Below, one piece after another: positions 8,439 through 16,895 of a stretch of 64,000 bases of DNA. Origin of the DNA: a virus; the IMG/VR virus record IMGVR_UViG_3300022927_001391, positions 1 to 64,000 of that record. One strand, 5' to 3'. The position numbers and the translations under genes are program-made. Below the pieces are notes generated by a model. That model made no database searches, was not told where the DNA came from, and saw nothing but the letters and a program-made list of their open reading frames with translations. Every line of letters starts with the position of its first letter. Positions within the stretch are counted from its first letter, which is position 1.

Positions 8439-8779
8439 AAAAATATGTAATTACAGGAATTGCAGCAGCAGCAGTTATTGCAGCAGGCAGCGCAACCTAT
8501 GCAGCAATGGGAGACGATTGCGGCTATGATGATAAAGGCTACTTCCACAGCGGTGGCAAGGTTTATGCTATGGGTACAATGAATGATGCTCAAGCATGTG
8601 CGGCCAAGGGTATCCTACCAGAAATAGTAGCCAAGCGTTTAGGTAAATGGGGCGATGCAGCCACTAAAAAGGAAGCACAAGCCATTAAGGATCTAGATGC
8701 AAAAGTAAAGGCTGAGAAAGAAGCAGCCAAGAAAGCAGCAGCAGAAGCAGCCAAAGCAAAAGCATTAGAAAGCAAGTAA
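8435..8779 (+). CDS. Secreted small protein with Ala/Lys-rich helical tail
   Basis: The 114-residue protein has a Sec-type signal (MKKYVITGIAAAAVIAAGSATYAA). The mature region has two cysteines (GDDCGYDDKG, AQACAAKG) that could form a disulfide, then a highly charged Ala/Lys/Glu-rich C terminus resembling TolA-type helices. No family is recognised. It overlaps the o-spanin stop by 4 nt and could be an accessory periplasmic lysis factor. Confidence 0.65.
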   Translation: MKKYVITGIAAAAVIAAGSATYAAMGDDCGYDDKGYFHSGGKVYAMGTMNDAQACAAKGILPEIVAKRLGKWGDAATKKEAQAIKDLDAKVKAEKEAAKKAAAEAAKAKALESK

Positions 8780-8973
8780 TGACAATAGCAATAGGCGGGC
8801 CATATTGTCAAAACTGTGGCCGCCCAAGCCATTGTGGCGGCCCATATTATGAAGACTTTCGTAATTGGAAGCATGAGCATATGGGACAAATTAAAGTATG
8901 TGATAGTTGTAGATGCGAGTCATGCGCTCGCTCTAGTTATGATCTACCACCTCCGGGAGATACTGGGTGTTAA
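8779..8973 (+). CDS. Cysteine-rich small protein, probable metal-binding
   Basis: The 64-residue protein has YCQNCGRPSHCGGP near the start and CDSCRCESCARSS near the end. The two CxxC pairs are spaced to allow a zinc ribbon or similar metal site. It was not assigned to a family. It overlaps both neighbours by a few bases, so it belongs to the same operon. Confidence 0.6.
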   Translation: MTIAIGGPYCQNCGRPSHCGGPYYEDFRNWKHEHMGQIKVCDSCRCESCARSSYDLPPPGDTGC

Positions 8974-9182
8974 ATTTTCGTCATCCAGGTGATGTTGGAC
9001 AAAGTTATTTTCAGCATTTACTATTTGCACTAATAGAAGCAGTTAGGTGTATTGTGGTTGGAATATTGCTTATAATTCATGCTGTATTTCCGTTTGTATT
9101 TGATTACATTTACAGCAATCATATACGTAAAGCCAGTGAACGCATTAGTAAATTTGATAGGAAAAATGGAGATTCTAAATGA
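8967..9182 (+). CDS. DUF6356-like small membrane protein
   Basis: The 71-residue protein starts at a GTG overlapping the previous stop. The pattern FRHPGDVGQSYFQHLLFALIE followed by a hydrophobic helix with HAVFPFVF matches what I recall of DUF6356, short proteins found mainly in alphaproteobacteria. One or two TM segments are predicted (residues 17-45). The function of the family is unknown. Its presence hints at an alphaproteobacterial host. Confidence 0.6.
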   Translation: MLNFRHPGDVGQSYFQHLLFALIEAVRCIVVGILLIIHAVFPFVFDYIYSNHIRKASERISKFDRKNGDSK

Positions 9183-10099
9183 ACGAACAAGGTTTACAAG
9201 AGAAATTAGCAACAGGATATAAAGTAGAAGACCCTGATGAGATGACACCACGTTATCGTGACGTTCTTGTAAATACTATTCATATTGCAGCAGACTTAGA
9301 AGTAGTAACACTGCCAACATATTTTCCTGCTATTAAAAACTCACCTACACTAGAAGATAAACTAGCAGTTGCAGCAGCTTGTCAGGACGAACTTGGACAT
9401 GCACAAGTTATGTACAGACTTCTGGAAGACTTTGGGTATGACACACACGAATTTTTGTTTGAGCGTGATCCAGAAGAATGGCGTACATTCCAAATGTTAG
9501 AATTCCCCCACGAAGACTATATCGAAACTGTAGTAAGTATGTGTTATGGCGATAGAGCGGGGTACATTACAACTGTTGACCTAGAAGAGAATTGCAGTTA
9601 CGCACCTCTTGCACGTGGTTTACGCAAAGTAAACTTTGAAGAAACCTTCCATGTTAGTCATGGAGAACGCTGGACAAAGTTCTTTTGGAATAAAGATGAA
9701 GACAGTAGACGAAGAGTGCAGGAGTGCGTTGACTTTTATTTCCCATTATGTGCTGCATGGTTTGGTTTGCCAGATGAACATAAGACAAGAACAGATCAAC
9801 AGACTTACAGAATTCGTGGCGGAACAAATGACGAGATGCGTCAGATTTGGTTAAGTAGAGTTGTTCCCTTTAGTGAAGAAGTTGGAATTAAAGTTCCAGC
9901 TCACTATGATGCAGAACTAGGCAAGTTTGTGTTAGATTATACTGCTCCTATACGTTTAAATGAAGATACACGTAAATGGGACTATGAAGACACAATGACC
10001 TGGGAAGAGCAACTAGCTATTTGGAAACGTGGCAGCAAGCACAAAATTCCTAGTATCACAGAGGTTCAAACAGAAACTTGGGGTACAGAGCTCTGGTGA
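9179..10099 (+). CDS. PaaA-like diiron oxygenase (phenylacetyl-CoA epoxidase subunit A family)
   Basis: The 306-residue protein matches PaaA in length and in the four-helix diiron site: E41 in AADLEVVTLP, D70-E71-x-x-H74 in CQDELGHAQVMY, and E154-E155-x-x-H158 in NFEETFHVSHGERW. PaaA is the catalytic subunit that epoxidises ring-CoA substrates using O2. It normally works with PaaC, PaaB and the reductase PaaE, none of which is seen here, so the substrate may differ. The neighbour encodes a DUF59/PaaD-like protein. The ATG overlaps the preceding stop. This is unusual cargo for a phage. Confidence 0.82.
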   Translation: MNEQGLQEKLATGYKVEDPDEMTPRYRDVLVNTIHIAADLEVVTLPTYFPAIKNSPTLEDKLAVAAACQDELGHAQVMYRLLEDFGYDTHEFLFERDPEEWRTFQMLEFPHEDYIETVVSMCYGDRAGYITTVDLEENCSYAPLARGLRKVNFEETFHVSHGERWTKFFWNKDEDSRRRVQECVDFYFPLCAAWFGLPDEHKTRTDQQTYRIRGGTNDEMRQIWLSRVVPFSEEVGIKVPAHYDAELGKFVLDYTAPIRLNEDTRKWDYEDTMTWEEQLAIWKRGSKHKIPSITEVQTETWGTELW

Positions 10100-10407
10100 T
10101 TACAGAGCAGCAAATACGTCAATCCCTAGAACAAGTAAACGACCCACATGTGCCTGTTCCGATAAGTAGCATGGGCATGTTACGTGACATTACAGTTAAC
10201 AACAATAATGTTCACGTAGAAGTCTGTATACCATGTATGGGCTGTCCGGGCACTGGAGGACTAGTACAAGACATTAAAGATTGCCTATCAGCTATACCAG
10301 GCATAGGCACTGTAGATGTAGAGCTAGCATTTCATTTGCCGTGGGATAGAGACATGGTAACAGATGAAGTAAAGGAAAAAATGCGTCTTAACGGCATTCA
10401 AATTTGA
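10096..10407 (+). CDS. DUF59/MIP18-family (PaaD/SufT-like) protein
   Basis: The GTG at 10096 overlaps the paaA-like stop (GTGA) and yields 103 residues. The core NDPHVPVPISSMGMLRDI matches the DPE-x-P-x-DLG-x-V motif of DUF59 proteins, and CIPCMGCPGTGG supplies the conserved reactive cysteine region; AFHLPWDRDMV is the C-terminal PW motif. Family members help load iron-sulfur clusters or mature metalloenzymes, and PaaD is needed for the PaaABCE complex. The pairing suggests that it matures or assists the upstream diiron protein. Confidence 0.8.
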   Translation: MITEQQIRQSLEQVNDPHVPVPISSMGMLRDITVNNNNVHVEVCIPCMGCPGTGGLVQDIKDCLSAIPGIGTVDVELAFHLPWDRDMVTDEVKEKMRLNGIQI

Positions 10408-10418
10408 GGAGCAGGAAT

Positions 10419-10694
10419 GTGTGGGAAATGATTGAACGTATGGCGAGCGATCGTCTATGGATTTATACAAGTATAGCAGGTAGTATTGCAGGTGCTGCCT
10501 GTTTAGCATATCTGAGCACAACAAGAGTAGGCTTATGGGGATATGCAAAGTTTGATAAGATTGTTGATTTCTTAGTAGAACGCTGGGGACTAACCTGGCT
10601 AGAGCAACCAGAGGATGCTTGGCGTAAACGCTATCCAAAAATTACAGCTAAGATAGACGAACTTGAGGAACGCATCAAAAAATTAGAGAAGTAA
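10419..10694 (+). CDS. Small membrane-anchored protein
   Basis: The GTG at 10419 is preferred because GAGGAGCAGG lies directly before it; an upstream TTG at 10404 would overlap that ribosome-binding site. The 91-residue product has a TM helix (about residues 13-32) and a charged, coiled-coil C terminus (DELEERIKKLEK). It was not recognised. It is the last gene of the PaaA-like operon before a promoter region. Confidence 0.6.
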   Translation: MWEMIERMASDRLWIYTSIAGSIAGAACLAYLSTTRVGLWGYAKFDKIVDFLVERWGLTWLEQPEDAWRKRYPKITAKIDELEERIKKLEK

Positions 10695-10737
10695 CAAAAC
10701 TTTAACACTTTTTCCACACCCTTTTTTGTAAATAAAG

Positions 10738-10766
10738 TTGAAGCACGTATACAAATATAGTATACT
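10738..10766 (+). promoter_or_regulatory. Sigma70-like promoter
   Basis: TTGAAG (10738-10743), a 17-nt spacer and TATACT (10761-10766) lie in the 98-nt gap before the GTG at 10793. Confidence 0.65.
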
Positions 10767-10792
10767 CAATTATTAGCAGAGGGAGACACACA

Positions 10793-11752
10793 GTGGAATT
10801 AGTTACTTTTTGGATGGCCATAGGATTTCTCATGGCCGCTTACAGTGTTATAGCAAATGACAGTGTACAAACGCTAGGCACTTGGATTGCTAGCAATCAC
10901 GAACGTTTTAATTATAAAATTCTTTGGGCCGCCTCTTCGGCGGTTCTTTTATGGGCATTGTGGTACGGATGGTACGTCAATGGTGGGGATATTAGTTACG
11001 GGCGACTAACTAAAATTCCATTTATTGAGGTGCAATGGTATCATGCAGTAGCACCAGCAGTACTGTTATTAATGACAAGGGTGGGCGTACCAGTTAGTAC
11101 GTCCTTTTTAGTCTTAAGTGCATTTGCTAGTACGTTTGTATTAGAAAAGATGCTTATGAAATCAATCATGGGCTATGCTATTGCAGCAATCAGTGCATAT
11201 GCTCTGTGGCACATTGTCAGTAGACTTATTGATGAAAAGAAACCAATTGGTGATCACTGGAGTAGACCATACTGGCGTGTAGCACAGTGGGGAACAACAG
11301 GGTTGCTATGGTGGACATGGTTAAGTCATGACATGGCTAACATTGCAGTGTTCTTACCAAGACAGATTCCTGTAGACTTAATGATTGTTATTAGTGTCAT
11401 CTTTGTTGGCGGGCTAGCATGGATGTTCAAGGAGCGTGGCGGTAAGATCCAAAACATTGTGTTGGAAAAAAGCACCACACGATATATTAGAAGTGCTACG
11501 CTAATTGATCTAGTGTATTTTGTAATTCTCTACTTCTTTAAGGAACTTAACAGTATTCCAATGAGCACAACATGGGTATTCGTAGGCTTGTTAACAGGTA
11601 GAGAACTTGCTATTGCTACGGTTCATAATACTAAGATGAAGCAGGTATTCCCGCTGGTAACTAAAGACTTTATTAAAATGATGATTGGTTTAGGTGCTAG
11701 TGTAGGTATAGTTTTGTTCATTCATTACCTAGTTGTTCCAAACGGCTGGTAA
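10793..11752 (+). CDS. PiT-like integral membrane protein
   Basis: The 319-residue protein starts at GTG with GGGAG 7 nt upstream. It has about eight hydrophobic segments. Two motifs resemble the duplicated signature of inorganic-phosphate (PiT) transporters: SVIANDSVQTLGTWIAS near residue 19 (PiT has GANDxxNxxG) and VGVPVSTSFLVLSAFAS near residue 101. The relation looks distant, so the transported ion could be something else. A sigma70-like promoter stands just upstream, so it can be expressed apart from the operon before it. The 3' end overlaps the convergent hydrolase gene by 35 nt. Confidence 0.6.
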   Translation: MELVTFWMAIGFLMAAYSVIANDSVQTLGTWIASNHERFNYKILWAASSAVLLWALWYGWYVNGGDISYGRLTKIPFIEVQWYHAVAPAVLLLMTRVGVPVSTSFLVLSAFASTFVLEKMLMKSIMGYAIAAISAYALWHIVSRLIDEKKPIGDHWSRPYWRVAQWGTTGLLWWTWLSHDMANIAVFLPRQIPVDLMIVISVIFVGGLAWMFKERGGKIQNIVLEKSTTRYIRSATLIDLVYFVILYFFKELNSIPMSTTWVFVGLLTGRELAIATVHNTKMKQVFPLVTKDFIKMMIGLGASVGIVLFIHYLVVPNGW

Positions 11753-12308
11753 TAAGTTCTACTACTCGTTTACTCTGTACGATCTCGTAGTGATTGCGGT
11801 CTATTTCTATAAACTGCATATCACTACGAGACATCATACTATCTCTAGTAACAATACCATCATTCTTCCCCATTATCCAGGGAACACTGCCTACAGTAGT
11901 AACAACCTGAGTCCAGGGAATGTTTATTGATATATTTCTACTGTATTCTATAAAAGAACTTTCTGGAGTTATATCTCTAAAAAGTTTATAGCCAGGATTC
12001 ATGAATCTAGCCCAGCTAGCTATTTCACTACCGTTATAAGGAGTAGCAAGTGTAACCCCACCCTTTACTCGTTCAGGGAATTCATCTAAAATATACAGAT
12101 TGTATATACCTCCCAGACTGTGGCCTATTAGAAACAACTCGTCATCATCATAACTAAGTTCTTCAATAAATCTGTCAATGTTATTACTTGCTGTTGAAGT
12201 AGAGCTATCATAATTACAAAAATGCGTTCTATCATAATCTATAGATTGCTGAATAAACGCAAAACTTCTTTCCGACCCATTGGCGCCGTGTGTGTAAACT
12301 ATTCTCAT
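11718..12308 (-). CDS. Alpha/beta-hydrolase (lipase/esterase-like)
   Basis: The 196-residue protein begins MRIVYTHGANGSE, the HG oxyanion strand of the fold, and has the nucleophile elbow GHSLGG (Ser near residue 64). An Asp in KNDGIV and a His in RNHYEIV at the C-terminal end complete a plausible triad. The frame extends further upstream, but the ATG at 12308 is chosen because it gives a compact domain and sits next to a late box on this strand. A role in membrane-lipid attack at lysis is possible. It is divergent from the holin-like gene. Confidence 0.75.
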   Translation of the reverse strand: MRIVYTHGANGSERSFAFIQQSIDYDRTHFCNYDSSTSTASNNIDRFIEELSYDDDELFLIGHSLGGIYNLYILDEFPERVKGGVTLATPYNGSEIASWARFMNPGYKLFRDITPESSFIEYSRNISINIPWTQVVTTVGSVPWIMGKNDGIVTRDSMMSRSDMQFIEIDRNHYEIVQSKRVVELITSRLEQLGNE

Positions 12309-12313
12309 ATGAA

Positions 12314-12321
12314 TATTTATA
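12314..12321 (-). promoter_or_regulatory. Late promoter box, leftward half of a shared palindrome
   Basis: On the reverse strand these bases read TATAAATA, 5 nt before the ATG of the hydrolase at 12308. They are half of the palindrome TATTTATAAATA (12314-12325). The resulting leader would be extremely short. Confidence 0.45.
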
Positions 12322-12325
12322 AATA
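12318..12325 (+). promoter_or_regulatory. Late promoter box TATAAATA, rightward
   Basis: An exact late consensus 29 nt before the ATG at 12355. It overlaps the leftward box, forming a 12-bp palindrome. Confidence 0.6.
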
Positions 12326-12354
12326 CACAAAATAAGCAATCGAGGAGAGTAGAT

Positions 12355-12690
12355 ATGGCAGACGGAGCAGAACCAATTAGACGCAAGATTGAATTAGAAG
12401 TAGAATTAGATACTAGTGAAAAAGTAGTATTACCAAACAAGTATCAGAACATTATTGATCTTGCTAAAGCAGTAGACGCTTGGAGAATTTTCCCAAGACT
12501 ATTCCTAACAGTGTACATTATTTTATTGTACAAAACTGTGATTTGGTTTATGGCACTTGAAGATCCAAACATGAATCAAGCAGGACTTATCTCAGTAGTA
12601 GTAGGTGCTGGCGCAGCATGGTTTGGTTTATATACAGGCAGCAGTAAAAAGTTTGATGGCCCTGCTCCAACTGCTCCTGCTAAAAAATAA
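12355..12690 (+). CDS. Holin-like small membrane protein
   Basis: The 111-residue protein has a charged cytoplasmic N terminus, a TM helix at about 45-68 (FPRLFLTVYIILLYKTVIWF) and a second at about 78-95 (GLISVVVGAGAAWFGLY), then a Pro/Lys tail. This two-TM, charged-end layout fits class II holins. A late box and a strong ribosome-binding site (GAGGAG) precede it. No holin motif is definitive, and the lysozyme lies 5 kb upstream, so the function is inferred. Confidence 0.55.
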   Translation: MADGAEPIRRKIELEVELDTSEKVVLPNKYQNIIDLAKAVDAWRIFPRLFLTVYIILLYKTVIWFMALEDPNMNQAGLISVVVGAGAAWFGLYTGSSKKFDGPAPTAPAKK

Positions 12691-12696
12691 TAGCAG

Positions 12697-12724
12697 TTGA
12701 CAATATAATTCATTAATGTATAAT
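12697..12724 (+). promoter_or_regulatory. Consensus sigma70 promoter for the dnaJ-like gene
   Basis: TTGACA (12697-12702), a 16-nt spacer and TATAAT (12719-12724) match the consensus perfectly. The ATG at 12732 is only 7 nt after the -10 box, so the transcript would be leaderless or nearly so. Confidence 0.75.
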
Positions 12725-12731
12725 TACATGT

Positions 12732-13586
12732 ATGGATTACTATGAAACTTTAGGTGTAAAGCCCACCGCCACTGATGATGAGATCAAGAGTGCCTTTAGA
12801 TTAAAAGCAAAGGAGTATCATCCTGATCGTGGCGGTGATAAGGCTAAGTTTCAGCAAATTAATGAAGCTTATGATACACTAAAGGATAATAGTAAACGAA
12901 AGCAATATGATTATACACGCAGTGGTGCAAGACATAACAATTTCCACTTTAACATAAATGGACAGGACTTTAGTGGTGATCAATTTGGAGATGTCTTCGC
13001 TGACTTACACAGTGTATTTGGAGATCGTTTCGGATTTAGAAAAGCCAGACACCCAGGTCGTAATAAAGATCTCAATGTAACAGTTGAACTAGAATTACGA
13101 GATTTAATTAATATAGTAAAAAAGACTTTAAGTATAAGACACACTACCGGTGAACGGAAACTTGTAGACATTACGCTACCTCCTGGTGCAGAAAATAATA
13201 CAACAATGCGCTACAGAGGTTTAGGCGATAGTGCTATACCTAATTTGCCGCCTGGTGATCTATTTGTGGGTGTAAGAATTAACCCCGAGCGAAACTTCGT
13301 TGCTCAAGGATTTAATCTTATGACAACTGCTACTATTGATGCCTTTATGGCAATGGTAGGTGGCAAGATATTAGTAAAAACAATCGATGGTAAAAATATA
13401 AGTTTAACAATACCAGAAGGTACACAGTACGGAACTGTAATGAGTGTGCCGGGATATGGATTACTTGATAAGTCAGGAATACGAGCAAATATGCTTGTAC
13501 AGATATTAGTTAAAATTCCTGAGAACCTAACTCAGGATCGGTTAAATACAATTAGAAGAATGATGGGAGTTAACATTGAAGTTTAG
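12732..13586 (+). CDS. DnaJ/CbpA-like J-domain co-chaperone
   Basis: The 284-residue protein has an N-terminal J domain with YYETLGVKPTATDDEIK and the HPD motif (H30-P31-D32) that stimulates DnaK ATPase. The two beta-rich client-binding domains follow (from about residue 110, VTVELELRDL and DITLPPGAENN). The Cys-rich zinc finger of full DnaJ is absent, as in CbpA. It probably recruits host DnaK to phage proteins. A consensus promoter lies immediately upstream and the 3' end overlaps the ClpA-like gene, giving a two-gene chaperone operon. Confidence 0.9.
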   Translation: MDYYETLGVKPTATDDEIKSAFRLKAKEYHPDRGGDKAKFQQINEAYDTLKDNSKRKQYDYTRSGARHNNFHFNINGQDFSGDQFGDVFADLHSVFGDRFGFRKARHPGRNKDLNVTVELELRDLINIVKKTLSIRHTTGERKLVDITLPPGAENNTTMRYRGLGDSAIPNLPPGDLFVGVRINPERNFVAQGFNLMTTATIDAFMAMVGGKILVKTIDGKNISLTIPEGTQYGTVMSVPGYGLLDKSGIRANMLVQILVKIPENLTQDRLNTIRRMMGVNIEV

Positions 13587-15861
13587 TAAAGACATAGAAA
13601 AAATTGTTGAGGCAGCTACCAACTACGCATTTGCTAACAAAAGCAAATATGTTATGAGCGAACATCTACTATTGGCTTTACTTGATAATAAAAATTTTTA
13701 CAAAATATTAGTTGAGTATGGCATTGAAGCAGAAGCATTCCATAATGACGTCAAAGACTATGTAGCAAATAAAATCATAAAGCAGCATGGACTTGTACCT
13801 AACGCCATTATAAAAACTCAGGTTATAGAACGTATATTTAACCGCGCCTACACACAAGTATTGTTTAGTGGCAGAGATAAACTAACATCTTTCGACCTCT
13901 TTATTAGCATAATGGGTGAGAATAACACCCATAGCAATTACTTTATTATGAAGTATGGCGTTAGTAAAGAAGAATTTATTACATTTGTACAAAACTATTT
14001 GAGTAAAGCACAAAACAATGCTGAGAAACGCAACTATTATGCTAATGTACTAGAGGAATATTGTACTAATCTAAATGTACTTGCTAAAGACAACAAGATT
14101 GATCCTGTAATTGGCAGAGAAGATGAGCTAGATGAGATTTGTCAGACTTTTGCTAAACGCAATAAGAGCAATGTTTTGCTTGTGGGTGATCCTGGTGTAG
14201 GTAAAACAGCAATTGCTGAGGGACTTGCCAAACGTGTTGTGGATGGGCAGGTACCCAAATATCTCAAAGGATATAAAGTTTTTAATCTTGAGGTAGGAAC
14301 ATTACTTGCTGGTACACAGTATAGAGGCCAGTTTGAAGAGCGAGTTAAGGAAGTTATCGAGGCTCTAACTGAAACAGAGAAATGTATTCTGTTTATTGAC
14401 GAAGCTCATACAATGGCAGGAGCCGGTGCTGGCGGAAATGGCGGTACTGACTTTGCCAATATGCTGAAGCCTGCATTGGGCAAAGGAAAACTTAAAGTTA
14501 TAGCCAGTACTACCTGGGAAGAATATACCAAGAGCTTTGAAAAAGACCGCGCACTAATGCGCCGCTTCTATCGTATTACTGTGGATGAACCCACAGCAGA
14601 AGTTGCCAAAAAAATATTGCTGGCAACGAAACCCTACTATGAAAAGTTCCATTCAGCCACTATTATGCCGGAAGCAATCATCAGCGCAGTTGATTTGAGT
14701 ATTCGTTATCAGGCTGATAAAAGATTACCAGATAAGGCATTTGATTTAGTAGATAGTGCTTGTGCTAGACAGCGCAGATTGGAAGTAATAAATCCGGTTA
14801 TTACAAAAGACAGTATTAAGCTAGAAATTAGCAAGAGTACTAATATTCCACTGGACAGTTTGGAAACCAAAGATGCTCCCATAACAAATGTTATGGAGAT
14901 CGAGGATAAGATTAAAGCTAAACTGTATGGACAGGATAGTGCTGTAGAAACTGTGATGGAACATGTTTATGTTAGCAAGGCTGGGCTTAGTGCTAGTGAT
15001 AAACCAGTGGGTAGTTTTGTGTTTATTGGACCTACTGGTACTGGTAAGACTGAACTTGCTAAACAACTTGCTGAAAATTTAAGCATGAAACTACTGCGCT
15101 ATGACATGAGCGAATATCAGGAAAAACACAGTGTTGCTCGTTTTATTGGTGCTCCCCCGGGATATGTGGGCTATGAGGACAGTAATTTGAGTGGTGGGTT
15201 GTTGATTAAAGATATCGAACGCAAACCACATAGTGTTATCCTGTTTGACGAAATCGAGAAGGCACATCCTGATGTAAGCAATGTTCTGTTACAGATGCTA
15301 GACGAGGGATATATCACAAGCAGTAATGGCAAACGAGCAGATGCTCGAAACTGTATCATAATTATGACTACCAACCTGGGTGCTGAAATGGCCGAACGTA
15401 ATACTATTGGTTTTGGTAGTCTGGAAAGAACTGGCGAGGAAGAAGCAGCCTTTAAGGAATTCTTCCGTCCGGAGTTCCGTAATCGTATATCAGGTGTTTG
15501 TAAGTTCAACAAGCTAGACGATCTGAGCAAGCGCAAGGTTGTTATGAAGTTTATCAAATCTCTTGAAGCACAGTTACAAGAAAAAAGTATTCGTATTATT
15601 GTAAATGAACAAGCAATTGACAAGCTCATTGAGATTGGTTACGATGACAAAATGGGAGCAAGGCCCTTGGATAGGTGTATCAACAAATACTTGCGAGTAC
15701 CTATTAGTAGACAAATATTGGTTGACAAAAACTTATCTAATAGTAAAATAAAGATAGGAGTTGAGGGTTCAAACTTTATCATAATATTTAGGAACAGTAA
15801 TGTCGACACAACCAAAGAAGACCCATCCGCCGGAAGTACAAGAATTAGCGTCCCAGTATAA
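13576..15861 (+). CDS. ClpA-like Hsp100 AAA+ unfoldase
   Basis: The 761-residue protein starts at TTG with GGGAG 6 nt upstream. It has a Clp N domain (1-150) and two AAA+ modules with Walker A GDPGVGKT (about 204) and GPTGTGKT (about 485). There is no ClpB-type middle domain between them, so the layout is ClpA-like. The loop RNTIGFGS places an IGF tripeptide at 611-613, where ClpA has the IGL loop that docks on ClpP. It could therefore redirect host ClpP to chosen targets. It forms an operon with the J-domain protein. Confidence 0.9.
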   Translation: MKFSKDIEKIVEAATNYAFANKSKYVMSEHLLLALLDNKNFYKILVEYGIEAEAFHNDVKDYVANKIIKQHGLVPNAIIKTQVIERIFNRAYTQVLFSGRDKLTSFDLFISIMGENNTHSNYFIMKYGVSKEEFITFVQNYLSKAQNNAEKRNYYANVLEEYCTNLNVLAKDNKIDPVIGREDELDEICQTFAKRNKSNVLLVGDPGVGKTAIAEGLAKRVVDGQVPKYLKGYKVFNLEVGTLLAGTQYRGQFEERVKEVIEALTETEKCILFIDEAHTMAGAGAGGNGGTDFANMLKPALGKGKLKVIASTTWEEYTKSFEKDRALMRRFYRITVDEPTAEVAKKILLATKPYYEKFHSATIMPEAIISAVDLSIRYQADKRLPDKAFDLVDSACARQRRLEVINPVITKDSIKLEISKSTNIPLDSLETKDAPITNVMEIEDKIKAKLYGQDSAVETVMEHVYVSKAGLSASDKPVGSFVFIGPTGTGKTELAKQLAENLSMKLLRYDMSEYQEKHSVARFIGAPPGYVGYEDSNLSGGLLIKDIERKPHSVILFDEIEKAHPDVSNVLLQMLDEGYITSSNGKRADARNCIIIMTTNLGAEMAERNTIGFGSLERTGEEEAAFKEFFRPEFRNRISGVCKFNKLDDLSKRKVVMKFIKSLEAQLQEKSIRIIVNEQAIDKLIEIGYDDKMGARPLDRCINKYLRVPISRQILVDKNLSNSKIKIGVEGSNFIIIFRNSNVDTTKEDPSAGSTRISVPV

Positions 15862-16441
15862 AGTATCTGTCAAACTAAGTGATAGAAAATTCTATGGCAA
15901 GTACCAGTACAGGTTTACCTACTGGTTTTTAAAAAACAATGGTTATGCTAGCTACTTACAGACGATATGTTTAATTAGAGATCAAGCAGTAGCAAATGGT
16001 TTAGATATCAAGGCAAGACACGAAGGTCGATATGGTAATTTCTATACAAATGACCTAGAACATTGCAATGTAATCACAAGCTGGCTAGGAGAAAATACTA
16101 GACTGTCTGAAATAGCATATAGTTTGGACATTACTAAAAATACTAGAATTAGAAAAACTAATTTGCCGTTCGGTGGATGTAGATGGCAGATAGAGTTAAC
16201 GAATGTTAATACACCTGAAAAGTTCCAGAATATTCTCCAGTTTTATAATAACTATCAGTCTGACATAGTGCCCAATAAAACATTTAATAAATCAATCGAT
16301 AGTCAAAGATTTTATAGGTGGTATCCAGGGTCATTATACTTTCTAAAAGAAGAGATCCTACAACTGTTTTGCCTGAGTCATCCGGATTCAGTTAGCAAAA
16401 TTATTGAATACAAACTACTATCCGAAATGGAAAACGTCTAA
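15800..16441 (+). CDS. Hypothetical protein
   Basis: The 213-residue protein overlaps the 3' end of the ClpA-like gene by 62 nt and ends in TAATG overlap with the next gene. It is Lys/Tyr/Asn-rich with an alpha/beta pattern (KFYGKYQYRFTYWF, GGCRWQIELTNV). It was not recognised. The operon position suggests translation coupling with the unfoldase, so an adaptor role is possible but unsupported by sequence. Confidence 0.65.
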   Translation: MSTQPKKTHPPEVQELASQYKVSVKLSDRKFYGKYQYRFTYWFLKNNGYASYLQTICLIRDQAVANGLDIKARHEGRYGNFYTNDLEHCNVITSWLGENTRLSEIAYSLDITKNTRIRKTNLPFGGCRWQIELTNVNTPEKFQNILQFYNNYQSDIVPNKTFNKSIDSQRFYRWYPGSLYFLKEEILQLFCLSHPDSVSKIIEYKLLSEMENV

Positions 16442-16707
16442 TGGAAAAACTATTTGCTACACTGATCGAACGCAATTTAATTAATACTAACACTGTAGTA
16501 ACGGCAACATTGCCTACTGTGATTTTTGGTGGTGCTGTAGTTGATAAGCGCAGGGAACTACACTGGAACTCAAAGATTCCCTGTGATAGTATTCATGAAA
16601 TCGAAGGCATGGACCCAGTTAGGTATGCTCGTAGTTATGATATTAAGCCTGATGGCAGTGTCAAAACCTATAAGAGACGAGGTCGTAAACCAAAAGTAAC
16701 AGCATAA
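16441..16707 (+). CDS. Hypothetical basic small protein
   Basis: The 88-residue protein ends in a very basic tail (KTYKRRGRKPKVTA) of AT-hook-like character (RGRKP), which can bind the DNA minor groove. It was not assigned to a family. The start overlaps the previous stop, and the stop lies inside a late promoter box. Confidence 0.6.
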   Translation: MEKLFATLIERNLINTNTVVTATLPTVIFGGAVVDKRRELHWNSKIPCDSIHEIEGMDPVRYARSYDIKPDGSVKTYKRRGRKPKVTA

Positions 16708-16710
16708 ATA
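16703..16710 (+). promoter_or_regulatory. Late promoter box CATAAATA
   Basis: One mismatch from TATAAATA, 20 nt before the ATG at 16731, with TAGGAG as ribosome-binding site between. Confidence 0.5.
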
Positions 16711-16730
16711 CTCTATATAGGAGTATTACT

Positions 16731-16895
16731 ATGGCTAAACTCAATGAAGAAATGGTAGTCATTAAAATCAGCAAGCTCTTAAGAGACGACGAAACAGTTA
16801 GTACTATGCTTGATGATGAAATGAGTGCCAGTCTAGAAGCAGTAATTCAGGAACTAGCAGGGTCAGACAAGCTCGTAGAAGTGATTAAAGAATAA
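16731..16895 (+). CDS. Hypothetical 54-residue protein
   Basis: A short gene beginning MAKLNEEMVVIKISKLLRDD. The evidence is a good ribosome-binding site (TAGGAG), a late box upstream and TAATG overlap with the next gene. It is acidic and probably helical. The function is unknown. Confidence 0.6.
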   Translation: MAKLNEEMVVIKISKLLRDDETVSTMLDDEMSASLEAVIQELAGSDKLVEVIKE

